Positions 35,040-47,755 are shown, counted from the first letter of the stretch. The stretch is DNA of 64,000 bases from Sapria himalayana (GCA_029783825.1 JAREIK010017918.1:2459830-2523829), one strand, 5' to 3'. A program made the numbers and translations. Notes: a model not told the origin generated them from the letters alone.

Positions 35040-36180
35040 CAATATCAGGTACTTCTCCGACATGGCTTCTCGATTCTATTTGCTGCAATCATATGACCTT
35101 TTCTACTGATGTTTTCCCTTCACCCACTCTTGCTTCTCTCCCTACCATATACACCGCAAATTGTTCCTCTATGCATGTCTCCCATCTTGGTCATATCTAT
35201 ACACCAAATTTGCATGTTTCCAATATCTATCAGATTCCCCAACTTACGGATAATCTTTTGTTTGTTGGAAAACTCATAGAACTTGGTTTTACACTAACAC
35301 TTTCTTCTACTGGTGTTATTGTACAAGATTCTCAAATGGGACAGATCATTGGGATTGCTCGTAAGGTCGTTAGACTGTTTGAGCTCATCTCACTTCATAT
35401 TACCTTCCTCTCATCTCTCTGCTTCTGTCATTTCAGGAAGAGCACATCCTCTCTCACTTTATGACATTCTCACATTGGTCATGCATCTATTTATAGGATT
35501 AAACAACTAGTCTCTAGAGGCTTATTAGGATCTGTTTTAGATAAGATCTTTGATTTTATGCCTTGTCAATTTGGAAAACAAACTACTTTACCATTTAATA
35601 ACAATGTTTCTCATGCCCTTTCCCCTTTTGACATATTCATTCTGATGTATGGGGACCTTCTCCCATTACTACTTAGGGTGGGTCATGTTATTTTATTATT
35701 TTTGTGGATGATTTTTCACGATATACTTGGATCTATCTCTTTAAAAACCATTTTGAACTTTATCAAATATATCGTTACTTTATCAAAATGATTGAAACAC
35801 AATATTCTAAACCTAAGTAGTAATGGTTTTTAAAGAATATAAAGCCAAAAAATTTACTGATATTTTAGATCATTTTGGTACTATTTCCCATTCCTTTTGT
35901 GTTGGCACTTCTCAGCAAAATGGTAGGGCTGAGCACAAACTTCATCATATTCTTGATATTGTTCATGCTACCACCATTATCACTTCTACTCCTCAGGGTT
36001 GGGGGGAAGCCGCTCTTATTGTCATTTATACCATCAATTGGTGTCCTTCTCCCATTATTCAGAATCAAACTCCTCATGATATGTTGTTTGGTTCGTCTCC
36101 CTTTTATGACTTACTTAGAGTCTTTGAATGTGTCTATTTTGTTCTTCTTTAGAATCATGAACGAAACAAACTTTAGTCTC
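35040..36180 (+). pseudogene. Copia protease and integrase remnant (E)
   Basis: Around 35062-35095 the text reads WLLDSICCNHMTF, the protease site with DSG changed to DSI. The HHCC zinc region lies at about 35465-35590, with HIGHAS then MPCQFGKQT. The core start (about 35625-35720) is in broken frames. The frame at 35823-36152 gives GTSQQNGRAEHKLHHILDIV, including the catalytic Glu (RAE), then WGEAALIVIYTINWCPS and LRVFECVYF. Frameshifts separate the parts. It would process the polyprotein and insert cDNA in a live element. Confidence 0.8.
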
Positions 36181-36389
36181 ATTCTCGTTTGTGTTGTTTT
36201 CTTAGGTATGGAATTGGTCAAAAAGATTACAGGTGCTATGGCCCCATTAACAAACATCTTCATGTTTCTCGGAATGTTTTTTGGGAACACAAAATATTTT
36301 ATAAACTACCACATGTTCCTGCTTTCCCTGTCTCTCCTATCAATCCTCTCCTTGATCTTTTCTCTGAGGAGTCTCCCACTTCTATCTTA

Positions 36390-38096
36390 GATTTACCCTC
36401 TCATACTTCTGATGAGCCTCTGGCACTGATCATTGACATGCCCACTGATACTGCTCCAACTGTGGATCTTGTCGATCCTTCTGACTCTCATGAACTTCAC
36501 CATTCCCATCGGGTAACTACTCTTCCTTCTCACCTCCATGACTACCATTATTTTTCTGCCCTTGTGTCTCTTCAGAAACCTCAGAATTTTTGTGAGGCTT
36601 CCTCTAATTTGTTATGGAAGCAAGCTATGAAAGAAGAGTTAGATGTACTACATAAGAATGGGACATGGGATCTAGTTGATCTTCCCCCTGGAAAATTTTC
36701 TATCAGTTGTAAATGGGTTTATATGATCAAGACTCAATCAGATGGCTCCATTAAATGCTACAAGGCTCACCTTGTTTCCAGGGGCTTTACCCAAAAATAT
36801 GGGATTGATTATGAGGAGACTTTTTCCCCAGTAGCTCGACTTTCCTCTGTCAGGATTCTTATTGCTTTATGCGGCTCGCAAATGGCTGCTCTTTTAAATG
36901 GATGTCAAAATACTTTTATTAATGGAGAACTCTCAGAGAGATTCCATATGCAACTTTCTCCTGGTTATTTTCACCATTGAAGTTTCCTCACAAGGTATGT
37001 CAACTACGGGGAGCACTCTATGGCCTTAAATAAGCTCCTCTGGCATGGTTCGAAAAGTTTAGTTCTATTTTCTCTCAATATGGCTTTTCAAGCAGTTCTT
37101 CTGATATAGCTTTTTTTTGGAGATGGTCTAACCATGGTATTACTATCATTCTTCTATACGTCGATGACATGATTATTACGGGTGATGACATGCAAGGTAT
37201 TCAGGATCTAAAGCAATTTCTTGGTCATCAATTTGAAATAAAAGATCTAGGCCCTCTTAATTACTTTCTTGGTCTAGAAGTCTCTTCTTCTATATATGAT
37301 TATTATCTCACTCAGGCCAAGTACACTTCTGATCTTATTTATCGAGCTAGTATCACTGATAACAAGATAGTCGACATGCCTATTGAGTATAACCATCGTC
37401 TCATTTCTCATGATAGCAAATTATTTAATCTGATGCTACTTTCTACAGACAGCTTGTTGGGAGTCTAATCTATCTCATTGTTACTCGCCTTGATATTTCC
37501 TATGCCATTCATATAGTCAGTCAGTTTATGGCTACCCTTAGATCTCCTCATTATGCTGCTACCCTCAGGATTCTTTGATATCTGAAAAGTATCATATTTG
37601 ATCATCTTCATTTTTCTTCCCATTCTTCATTAATTCTTCATGCATATTCAGATGCAGATTGGGCCAGTGATCCCACTGACTGTCAATCTACTACAAAATA
37701 TTGCTTTCTTCCAAGAGATTCTATTATCTCTTGGAGAAGTAAGAAATAAACAATTATTACTCATTCCAGCACTGAAGCAGAATATAGAGCACTCGCAGCT
37801 ACAATAGTAGAACTTATCTGGCTACATTGGTTACTTTAGGATCTAGGCATTGATTATTCCACTACAACTACACTTCACTATGATAATCGAAATGTTATTC
37901 AAATTGCTCATAATAATGTCTTCCATAAACATGCCAAACATATTGAGATTGATTGTCACTTCATCCATCATCATCTGCTTCAAGGAACACTCGCACTTCA
38001 GTCTATTTTCTCTCAAGACCAGTTAGCTGATATCTTCACCAAACCTCTTCCTCTAGGAACTTTTCAAGCATCAACTTCCAAACTCAAAATCTCTTA
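36390..38096 (+). pseudogene. Copia reverse transcriptase and RNase H remnant (E)
   Basis: The frame ending at 36980 carries AMKEELDVLHKNGTWDLVDL, KWVYMIKT, YKAHLVSRGFTQKYGIDYEE and TFSPVARLSSVR. After frameshifts around 36980-37130, the catalytic region reads LYVDDMIITGDD (about 37155-37190), then FEIKDLGPLNYFLGLEV. RNase H (37460-38096) shows YSDADWASDP, STEAEYRALA, YDNRNVIQIAHN and HAKHIEIDCHFI, ending in LADIFTKPLP. At least two in-frame stops lie in RNase H. Domain identity is certain and function is lost. Confidence 0.88.
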
Positions 38097-38110
38097 AACC
38101 ACCATGAGTT

Positions 38111-38120
38111 TGAGGGGAGA
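38111..38120 (+). other. Polypurine tract of element E
   Basis: TGAGGGGAGA lies directly before the TG of the 3' LTR. Confidence 0.85.
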
Positions 38121-38249
38121 TGCTAAATACAAATTTACATATTTACCCTTACCTTACCTTTTTACATTTTTATCCTTGTATAACTTATTTAAGCTCTTGC
38201 TTGTACATGTTTTCCTCATTCAATACACAAGACTCTAAGTCTTTCTTCA
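38121..38249 (+). repeat. 3' LTR of element E (129 bp)
   Basis: Matches 33447-33575 with nine differences. ATTTA follows it, completing the target duplication. Confidence 0.9.
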
Positions 38250-38254
38250 ATTTA

Positions 38255-39211
38255 ATTTAATTAACAGGTGTATGTAATCTTAGCATGAGGAGAAAAAATA
38301 AGGATTTAATAATAAAATACACAAATGACATTTCAAATAAGTGAGAGTGTAATTATAATTTTATGATGGAATAAATTATAATTAATATAAATAGGTTAAT
38401 TTATTTAAATTGAGAGCTTGAAATCTTATTTAAGCTTTTAGGCCCCTACCTTAGTCTTAACTATAGTCATGATAGATTAAATAAAATTAAATGTACTTTG
38501 TTTTATTAAATTTTCAAATTACTTATGTGTAATTTATAAAAGGAAACCAAAAAGCAAAATGTATAAGATAAAAAGGAAAGAGAAAATAAGTGCACTTCTT
38601 CTTCTTCATTTCCTAGTGTTTTTTTTTTTGATCTAAGCCTAGTTGTAGTTCATTATGACTGAGGGAGAAGAGATCCACTCTCTCATCTCTTCCTTGGAGT
38701 GAAGAAATATGGTAGAAGATCCAAAAGAGAATCAACCCATCACAAACAAATTGATTCTAGACTCTCTTGATGTATGAATCCCATATATTTCCTCAAACTT
38801 TCAGTAACATCTTATGGTGTAAATATCCAAAAGAGATCCACTCCCATATATTTCCATAAGAAAATCAACTCTCTTTTCTTCATTTACATGATTTTGTATA
38901 TACTAAGTAGCAATAACAAATGGATAAATATCCACATAGGAAAGGGGTGTGTATATGATGACACACCCTTTGGTGGTGCCGATGACAATAATGACCAATA
39001 GTTTATGGCGGATCCATTATGAATTTATGATTTCTTTTATGCTATATACTATATTATTCATTATTTCTTTATGCTATATACTATATTATTTAATTCATTA
39101 ATTGATTTTATATCAATTTCAGTATATATATACTATATATCAAATTAATGAACAAGTATTCTTATTAATTAAAATAAGATATATAATGAGCTTTAGAGCA
39201 CTTCTCTAACA
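38255..39211. repeat. Right part of LTR K and adjoining LTR end of element I
   Basis: No gene is seen. 38255-about 38640 continues the F-type LTR K, with AGTGAGAGTGTAATTATAA-like text as in 61205-61230. The end at 39207-39211 (CTCTAACA, minus strand TGTTAGAG) next to a polypurine tract is the inner edge of the 3' LTR of element I. Where one LTR gives way to the other is not resolved. A duplicated ATGCTATATACTATATTATT block lies at 39038-39089. Confidence 0.5.
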
Positions 39212-40750
39212 AACTCTCACTTGATCTAAAAGGCAATCACCTTCATGTCTAATACCATAGGTGAGCACATGAGAGTCAAATTTCTTTAGTGAAAATGACT
39301 TAATCAAAGAATCAACAAGATTTTAATTAATGGGTACTTTCTCTATCATTACATCGTGTCTACTAACAATTTCTCTAATTAGGTGATATCATCTTAGTAT
39401 GTATATGGACTTTTGATTAGAACATGGTTCCTTTGCATGTACAATGGCTCCATTGTTATCAATATATATAAATATTAGATCAACAATATTAGGTACTACT
39501 CCAAGTTTTGAGATGAACTTCCATATCTGAATTACTTTCTTAGCTACCTTGGAAGGCACAATGTGCCCTCCTTCTATTGTAGAATTAGTAGTTATCTTAT
39601 ATTTGGAACTCTTCCAAGTGACTGCTGCACCATTTAATTTGAACGCATAACCTAATTTGATTTAGAGTCAACTTTATTCTTGACAACTACTCAATGGCCA
39701 TCAATAGGGTGTGAATGGTATCTACTCATGATGCTCAGAACATATGATACATTGAGTTTTGTACATATCATAACATACATTATTGATCCTATAGCCGAAG
39801 CATAAAGGATCATACTCATGTGGGTCCTCTTGTCATGTTCTTAAGACACATGAACTTGAGAATGTAATCCCATGAGTTATGAAGATGAATCCTTTCTTGA
39901 ACTGCTTCATGCTAAACTTTATTAGCATCTTATCTATATATGTTAATTGAGAAAGAATAAATAACCTTTTAAATCTCTCTATAGATCTTTATATCTAATA
40001 TGCAAGCTGCTTCTCCAAGATATTTATCCCTAATATACAAGTTTCTTCTCCAAGATATTTCATGAAGAAATTCTTGGATAACCAAAATTTGATAGATTGT
40101 AAGACTAAGATGTCATTTCTTATGAGTAACATGTCATCCACATATAATACTAGGAATATGACCACACTCCCATTAACTTTCTTATACACACAGCTCTCAT
40201 GTAAATTTTGTGAGAAACCAAAATGTTTTATTGTCTCATCAAATTGGATATTTTAATTTCATAATGCTTGCTTTAATCCATAAATAAATCTTTGTAGCTT
40301 GCATACCTTACTATCATATTTAGTTGTAAAGCCTTCTAGTTATGTCACGTACACATCCTCATCCAAGTATATGTTAAGGAAATTTATCTTCACATATATT
40401 TGTCATATTTCATAATCATAATGAGTTGCAATGGAAAAAAGTATTCTTATTGATTTTTAGCTACAAGTCTAGCTTTTAAGGTAACAATTATACCTTCCAT
40501 ATTAGACTTCTTCTTGAAGATCCATGTGCATCTAATGGGTTTTATTCCTTCGGGTGGGTCAATTAATATTGACATTTGGTTTTCATATATAAAATCCATT
40601 TCTGACTTCATAGCTACAAGTCTTGTCAGATTCTCAACTACTTAGAACTATCTCATTTGTTGTAGGATCATCATCTTCTATGAGTAATATATCTTTTTAT
40701 TCACTAATGATAAATTCATATCTTTCTTGAATAGTTCATAACTAACTCAA
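39212..40750 (-). pseudogene. Copia RNase H and reverse transcriptase remnant (I)
   Basis: The polypurine tract GATCAAGTGAGAGTT (minus strand, 39212-39226) borders the LTR. RNase H follows to about 39840 in pieces. The minus-strand frame at 39995-40189 reads VVIFLVLYVDDMLLIRND, with the catalytic YVDD intact, followed by LSKNFFMKYLGEETCILGINI. Further up, 40260-40750, are pieces of the YGLKQ and PVAMLKSI regions. A roughly 35-bp duplication (near 40000-40050, TCTTCTCCAAGATATTTAT-like) disturbs the frame. It is not functional. Confidence 0.78.
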
Positions 40751-41478
40751 CTTATGAAGTGCTTGTGCTTGAGAAAGATTAATTGTCAGATTTAATCCCA
40801 TACTATGAATAAATAATAGTCGTAGATGTTAGATTTAACTTATAACTTATCTAACATGACCCATTTTATAATTTGAATAATCCCATACTTTCATATGAGA
40901 AAGATATGGATTCTTATTACTTCACATCTCATATGATGTAACATCAACTGGCTTTGATGGTACTCTACTTAGTATATAAATAATAGCCTCAAGTGCATGA
41001 CCTTAAAATGATTTAGGTAGATCTATTTGGCCCATCATAGACCTCACAATGTTTAATAAGATTGAATTTCTCCGTTCAACCATGACAATGTGTTGTGGGA
41101 TGCAAGGTGGAGTCTATTGGGATAATATTCTTTTATTCTAAAGATAATCGAAAAACTCTTAGTTTGAGTATTCATCACCTCATAATGATCTAACCATTTT
41201 ATAGTTTTTTCCATGTTGTTTGTTTATCTCATTTCTAAAATCTACGAACTTTCTATATACTTTATTATTATATAAAAAACAAACAAGCATATCATGTATA
41301 ATCATCAATAAAAGTGATGAAATAGATGAAATAACCTCTAGCATATATAGATATTAGACCACATACATTCGAATGAATTAGGTCTAGTGGCATATTAGCA
41401 TGTTTACCTTTTTCATTTAAAGGTTAACTTTGTCATTTTTTAATAAGCAAGATTCATATATGTCATATGTTTTATAAT
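40751..41478 (-). pseudogene. Copia integrase remnant (I), cut by Athila J
   Basis: By colinearity with 2340-3100 of A, this stretch is the integrase region in the minus frame, including the piece at about 41340-41478 that corresponds to the start of the core and the HHCC region. It ends at 41478 with ATAAT, the target duplication of J, and resumes at 47756. Identification depends on alignment with A because motifs are badly worn. Confidence 0.65.
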
Positions 41479-42530
41479 CGATTTTTTTTTATGTATAGAC
41501 TAAATCACTCTCATTTGACACTGTCTAATGTAGATTGTAAATAAATGACACTACAAGTGCACATGTCATATAAGTAGTAAAAAATGGATGTGAGTCAAGA
41601 TATCATTCCCATGGAGATTAACAAGAATGAACTACCAACTACCCAAACTACTAAATATTCATATTATTTGAATCATTAGAAAGATATTTTTCAGATACTA
41701 GTTAAAAGATAATGAAAAACTACAAAGATAAATTGGACTGGATCAATTCACTTGTAGAACTAACACTAGCACAAAATGTTGTAGTATAGCTAATTCCTAT
41801 AGACTTCTCAATCATGGCTTATTTCTAGAAAAAAGTTGAAACCTGTCAGGTACATTTGTCATGTGGTCTTGGATCTCTCCTTGTAGCTACATATTTTACC
41901 ATTTAGATAAGCTTGCTTCCCTATAAGTCTAAGACCTAAGTGGTTACTGGTAGCTTGAGATATATTATGAGAATTGAGTATTTTTCTTTCTCAATACTAC
42001 AGCAGGTCTCTTGCTTCCCAAAACTTGGGTATTGCAAGTCTCTGCAAATGGTTGGTGCCCATTCTTTTAAATCTTAGAGTTTTCTCTTCTCTTGATTGGA
42101 TTAAAGCTAACACGAGAGCATCGATCATTCGAAAGATAAAGGTGATGTCTCTGGTGATCTATCTAGATAATTACTTTATTTTCTCAACTCTCAGTAAAAT
42201 GGGGACTTATCTATATAAACTGACATTGCACCCATGTTCATTGATGTTAGCCTAACATACCCTCATAATAGATTATTTACTAAAGCTTAGAAATATCCTT
42301 AGCCATGTCACTCATAGGGCCTCCTAGAAATAAGGGTGGGATATAAGGAATTATGGTCATTCATCACTTACAGCAACAAGTTAATTGAAGATCAACACCT
42401 GTCTATTTAATTTAACCTTTTTCTTCTGAGAAACTCTCATTGATTTATATAGAAAGAACATACTTAACTATTAATTCAATCTAGCAAAAAACTCGCACCT
42501 AATTGACTGGATCACAATAATTAATGAATT
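41479..42530 (-). repeat. 3' LTR remnant of J
   Basis: Colinear with 45606-46735 of the 5' LTR, from CGATTTTT (a changed TG) to about AATGAATTACATATCAATG. The remaining roughly 1 kb of the LTR is missing. The plus-strand frame at 41974-42255 lies in it and is an artefact. Confidence 0.85.
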
Positions 42531-43460
42531 ACATATCAATGATTTCTCTCATTCTCTATCCTAGTACAGCTCCTATTGCAAAATCACTAGCATCATACAT
42601 GATTTAAAGTACACTATTCCAATCTGGTGTGGCCATGATTGGAGATTCAACTAGTCAGGTTCTTATCTCTTAAAATGCATAATTGCAAGATTTATCAAAA
42701 TTAAACTTATTGTTTCCTTTTCTAGAAATTTGCATAATAGTCTTGATATTTTTGAGAAATCCCTAATGAATCTTCTATAAAATCTTGCATGCCCCAAAAA
42801 ACTTCTAATTTCCTTGACTATTGTGGGAGATATAACATAGAAGCACTTTGATTATGAAAACTTTTGCTTGGTCCACTTCTAGACTAGTTGTAGAAATTTG
42901 TTTCCCAATGACCAATGTCTTCTATTACCATAAAATGATATTTTTTTCCAATTCAATGTAAATTTTTGTCTTTGCAACTTTAAAGTACTATTTCCAAATT
43001 ATGCAATCAATGATCAAAATTAGATCTATACATTATGAAGTCACCCATGAATATCTCATAATCTTCTCCATCAAATATGAGAACATTGATATCATGTTTC
43101 TTTAAAATATAACCGGAGCATTACATAACCCAAATGATATCCTTCTAAAAGAAAAGATACCATAAAGGCATATAACTGTAGTTTTTTCCTGGTTCTCATG
43201 TATAATAGAAATTTGGTTATATTCAGAATATCCATCAAAAAAATAGAAATGAGGATGTTCTACAAGCATGTCCAATAATCTAAGCACACTCTTAATACTG
43301 TTATAATTATTGTAGGAATTAGTTCATTTTTTTTCATTTCTAATCATTGTGAATCCGCCATTCCTCGAAACCACATGAACTGGGCTCACATAAGGGCCTT
43401 TTGATATTGCATATATAAATTTAGCATTCAATCATTTTAGAACTTCCTTTTTGAGAACAT
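42531..43460 (-). pseudogene. Gypsy reverse transcriptase and partial RNase H (J)
   Basis: The minus-strand frame at 43102-43287 reads YFFDGYSEYNQISIIHENQE, then KTTVICLYGIFSFRRISFGL, then CNAPVIF, the highly conserved Gypsy reverse transcriptase core (usual FLDGYSGYNQI and PFGLCNAPATF). The catalytic YxDD region follows at about 43030-43080 in another frame (text near YEVFMGDFI). At 42560-42620 is the RNase H start, where FKSCMMLVILQ matches the usual CDASDFAIGAVLG pattern in damaged form. The fragment ends at the deletion junction near 42530. No integrase is present. Confidence 0.85.
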
Positions 43461-45590
43461 CCTTCATCATATGGTTTAGTCTTCTTTAATGTTTATTAAA
43501 GCCTTTGCATTATCCTCCAGTAGGATTTTATGCATACAAATTGATTGTCTAATACCGTTCAAATATTTTATAGACCAAGCAATAGCTTCATTATATTCTC
43601 TTAGTGGCATTTGAGCTACTGCCTTAGGAAAAGGTAAGCTGATTTCCACTTTTTTGAAGATCTCCAAAAACTTGGAGAACTACTCCTCTACTTTAGCCCT
43701 ATGTAGTCTCTATGGGAAGGGAACTTCATTCTTAGATATTTGAGTTTTTTCTTTCAGCTTCTTGGTTCCTTTCTCTTCCAGCTATTGCTACTGCACCAAT
43801 CTTTCAGCATCTTCTATACTATTCTTTGGATTGTACTTCTTATTTCCACTTTTTTAGACTTCCTATTCTCCAATTCCTTCCCACTTTTGAGCTGCAAGCC
43901 ATGCAGTCTCTCATATTCTTCTTGGTGTCACTAGAAAAAACATCTTCATTTTTACCTTGCAAATTTAAGGATAGCTACCCTACTTGAGTCTCAAGATTTT
44001 TGAGGGTAGCACTTGTATTTTTTAAAATATTTGTGTGTTGACTTAAAAGCTTCCAATTAAGTAAATTTATGTTCATAGAGGTTCACATCCTCTTGTTGTC
44101 CCCCATGAACTACAACATCTATTCTTCAATGGATTGGGTCCTCTATTAACCATGATGATCAACCTTATTCTCTCCTCCTCGCTGTTGTTGCTACTGAAAC
44201 TTTGGTAGAGCGTGCCATTACTGGTAGTGTTGTCCATACCTTGGGCCATGTTGTCCTCCTCCACCATAAGAAAAGTTCTCATGGTTCTTTAATGTTGATG
44301 TGTAATGTGTTGGCAAATTAGGATTGAGCTTGAAATAGTAATTTTTTGTTCATTAAGGTAGTTTGCCTTCTCAACTGCATAAGGACATTCTTACAGTTGA
44401 CCCTTAGTATTGCTTCTATTTCCATCTCTTTCCACAGCTCCAATCTCATGAATAGAGTGCATTCTTCTCTTTTGTTTGTCCAGCCTATTCATAAGTGTAT
44501 CAAGTTTGGCTTCAATAGTAGTCATTCTATTAATTCTATCATTCCACTCCCTCTCACTCTATTGCTGCTACTCGATGATTAAATGGAGCCCTCATGTTGC
44601 ATCTAGCAAGATCTTCAATCAAATGTCTTGCTTTCTTTGCACTTCTTCTTTTAAAATCTCCACCGCATGCTACATCAATTATACCCTTAGAGGTATAATT
44701 TATTGAGTGGCAAAATATGTCTATTTGGGTCTTTCGATCTATTCCATGCATTGGACATATCTTTAGCAGTCTCTTATATTTTTCTCATGTAGTGTATAGG
44801 TTCTCCTCATCCCATTGTCCGAAGGTCATGATCTCTCTTCTTCTTTCATATATGAGGGATGAGGAAAAGAACCTACCTAGATATGCTTCTATCAACTCCT
44901 CCCAAGTATTCACTAAGCCATATGATAGAGATTCAAACCATGAGGGAATAGCTATGTCTCTCAAGAAAAATGGGAATAACTATAGCTTGATTACTTCTTG
45001 CCTAACATCTTTCAACTTTACAATGTGGGTCATTCTAAAAAATCTACTTAAATATTCATTAGGATCCTCTGATGGATGACATATAAACTAATTTTGCTAG
45101 ACCATTGTAATCAGAGCAAGTTTAGCTCAAAATTGTTTTCCTCAATAGATGGATGTCTCACTACTAAATATTCTTCTTGGATGACTGCTCTCCAGATGTC
45201 TTCCATAGTGTCTTGCCTTAGAGATCTTTCTACTATTTCTTGGTCTACTATTGGAGCCATTATTTTATCAGTCATTTCTATAGTTTCTACAATTTTAACT
45301 TTTCTTTGGCTTCTCAATGTTCTTTTAATCTCGGTATCCAATAAAAACATATCACTTCTTGCTTCATGTGCATGAATTACTTCCTAAAATTGAAACATAC
45401 TAAAATAAAATGAGATTAGTGGTATCAAATAATATTGTACATATTCATATAAATTCAACTCAAAAAGTTCAGTGCCTTCATAAGACACTATTGTTAAATC
45501 ATATTTTTGTGATTTTTTTAATATGTCCAAATTAATATTTCTCTCTTTTGTCTAAATATTAGCTTAATCATTTCTTTCAATCCTTGAAAA
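43461..45590 (-). pseudogene. Athila-type gag and protease-region remnant (J)
   Basis: Gag starts near 45400. The minus-strand frame at 45111-45350 ends DIWRAVIQEEYLVVRHPSIE then NNFELNLL, the Athila Gag N-terminal block. Broken frames follow at 44760-45110 (FRMTHIVKLKDV-like, SWEELIEAYLGRFF-like). The frame at 44554-44751 gives DIFCHSINYTSKGIIDVACG then AKKARHLIEDLA, the Athila Gag C-terminal block. 43470-44300 holds the weakly conserved linker and protease region, including 43476-43667 with FKKVEISLPFPKAVAQMP. Plus-strand frames here are antisense artefacts. Confidence 0.8.
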
Positions 45591-45598
45591 CAATACCA
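45591..45598 (-). other. Primer-binding-like site of J
   Basis: The minus strand reads TGGTATTG, a partial tRNA-Met type match, seven bases from the LTR edge at 45606. Weak but in the right place. Confidence 0.45.
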
Positions 45599-45605
45599 TA
45601 AAACT

Positions 45606-47755
45606 TGATTATCTTTTTATGCATAGAAAAAATTAGTCTCATTTGACATTATCTCTTAGAGATTGTAAATGGATTTAACTTATGACACTGCAAGTGCATA
45701 GGTTATACAAGTAGTAAAAAATGGATGTAAGTCCATATATCATTCCCAAAGAGATTGACAAGAATTGAATTTCCAACTACTTAAACTACTAAATATTCAT
45801 ACAATTTGAACCATTAGAAAGATATTTTTAGATACTAGTTAAAAGATAATAAAAATACACAAACTAACATCCAAAACAAAATTTATAAGAAATCTATAAA
45901 GATAAATTAGACTAGATCCATTCTCTTGCAAAAATTCACACTAGAACGAAATGTTCTGGTATAACCAATACATATAGACTTCTCTATCATGGCTTATTTC
46001 TAGATAAAAGTAGAAATATATCAAGCACATTTGTCATGTAGTCTTAGATCTCTCCTTGTAGCTACATATGTCACCACTTAGATAACCTTGCTTCCCTAGA
46101 AGTCTAAGATATAAGTGGTTACTAGTAGGTTGAGTCGTATTATGAGAAATGGATATTTTTCTTTCTCAATACTCCATATCCATTTCTGATGACTTCAAGT
46201 CTCTTGCTTCCCAAGACATGAGTGTTACAAGTCTCTGCAAATGGTTGGTGTCCATTCCTTTAAATCTTAGAGAATTTTCTTTTTCCTTGATTGGATCTAA
46301 GACAACATAGGAATATCAATTTCTTGAAAGATTAAGGTGATATCTCTGGTAATTTATCTAGATAATCACTCCATTTTATCATATCTAAGTAAAATGATGA
46401 TTTGTACACATTAACTGATAGAGCTCCTTTTTTTATCACTATTAGCTAACATATCCTTGTAATAGATTTTTTTTATCAACCCTCAAGAATTGCCTTCTTT
46501 GTATCACTCAAAGGGCCTCCCAAAAATAAGGGTAGGATACAATGAATTATGGGCATTCAACACTAATATTGGGAATAAGTTAATTGATGTTCAATACCAA
46601 TATATTAGATTTAACCTTTTGCTTCTAAGAAACTCTCATTGATTTCTATAGAAAGAACACACTTAAACATTAATTTAATCCAAAGATAATATCACATCTA
46701 ATTGACTAGATCACAATCACTAATGAACTATAGATCAAGGAAGCACAAGATGATTGTAATTAATGGATTCATCTAATTTTAAGAAAATTGTTCAAGTTTC
46801 AAAATAATACAGTTAGTGATTCATAAATAATAAGCAAAAATTGTTCAGATTCAAGCTTTTGGAAAGCTAAGTTCTAGACCCAAAACAAAAAATGAAGAAT
46901 GATGTTAATATAATATAAATTAATGCTAAAAAAGAAAAATAAAAAAAACTACATGGAGTCGTCAGCTACTAGTTTTCTGGTTCCCCTCTCGAACCTTTTT
47001 TTTCCAAAGAAGACTATGCTTCATATGGTATGTGCTAGTCCTATCTTCTAGGATTATTTTTATAAAATCTAGAAAGATTGGCCCAACTTTGAATTCCTTG
47101 TTGCGACTTCCACTTCTTTAATTCTTCTCATTTCTCTGTCATGACCTATTTTTAATCTCACGGCTAATTTTTGATGTCACGACCAATTTCTGATGTCACT
47201 ACCAAGTATTTTTCTATTGCTTGAACTTTGCTGTTACAACTAGAAATTTTTGTTGTGACCTAATTTATGTCTTGAGATTCTTTGCTAAAAGAATTCTTTG
47301 TCATGACATTAGTTTTCTTGTCATGACCTCGCATAGTTCATTCTCTTGTGGTTCTTGAAAAATACGTCATGACCAATTTTTTCTTTCTTGTCTTACACTC
47401 TTAGTTACAACTTCTTGTGTGTCATGACATGAATTGTCCATGTCGCAACATAGGATACTATCTTCATCTCTATCTGGTGTCACAACTATCATTCTATGGT
47501 TATGATATCATTCACTAGTTACGATGTAATTTTTAGTTCTTCTTCAATTTCTTATCACACGAGAGTTGATTCTATTGCGACATATTTGACTTAATCATTT
47601 TTCTTCATTTCTGCTAGAATTTCACTTATTTTAACTAAAAACATACATAACCATGTGAATGGTGAATTTCTATCATTTAGTCATGAAATCCATCTTCTAA
47701 ACATAAAAGCATGTTAGGAAAAATATACTAAAAATAGATGCATTTTAGCTCATCA
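45606..47755 (-). repeat. 5' LTR of J (about 2150 bp)
   Basis: Bounded by TGATTATC at 45606 and CTCATCA at 47755. The first 1.1 kb match 41479-42530. The rest (46740-47755) is present only here and includes a run of worn GTCRYGACC-like motifs (47100-47580). No coding frame. Confidence 0.8.

Larger units (their letters stand above)
33447..38249 (+). mobile_element. Ty1/Copia element E with very short LTRs
   Basis: A 4803-bp plus-strand Copia with 129-bp LTRs (33447-33575 and 38121-38249) that differ at nine sites by eye. It has a primer-binding site, gag, protease, integrase, reverse transcriptase, RNase H and polypurine tract. Exact ATTTA target duplications flank it (33442-33446 and 38250-38254). 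Pol is better preserved than in A, C or I but has several frameshifts and stops, so it is a medium-age dead copy. It interrupts the F-type LTR K. Confidence 0.93.
41479..47755 (-). mobile_element. Ty3/Gypsy Athila-type element J with internal deletion
   Basis: A minus-strand Gypsy element: 5' LTR 45606-47755, primer-binding-like site, gag, protease region, reverse transcriptase, part of RNase H, and a 3' LTR remnant 41479-about 42530. ATAAT occurs on both sides (41474-41478 and 47756-47760). The RNase H fragment joins directly to the middle of the 3' LTR, so the rest of RNase H, integrase and the LTR start were removed by one deletion. The Gag wording is of the Athila type. It lies in the integrase of element I. 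Confidence 0.85.

Noticed and set aside
35865..36390. Overlapping minus- and plus-strand frames (70 and 171 residues)
   Set aside because: Shadows of the Copia integrase frame at 35823-36152, which has the conserved NGRAE motif.
44346..45375. Plus-strand frames of 76-120 residues
   Set aside because: They are antisense to the Athila gag, whose minus-strand frames carry the recognisable motifs.
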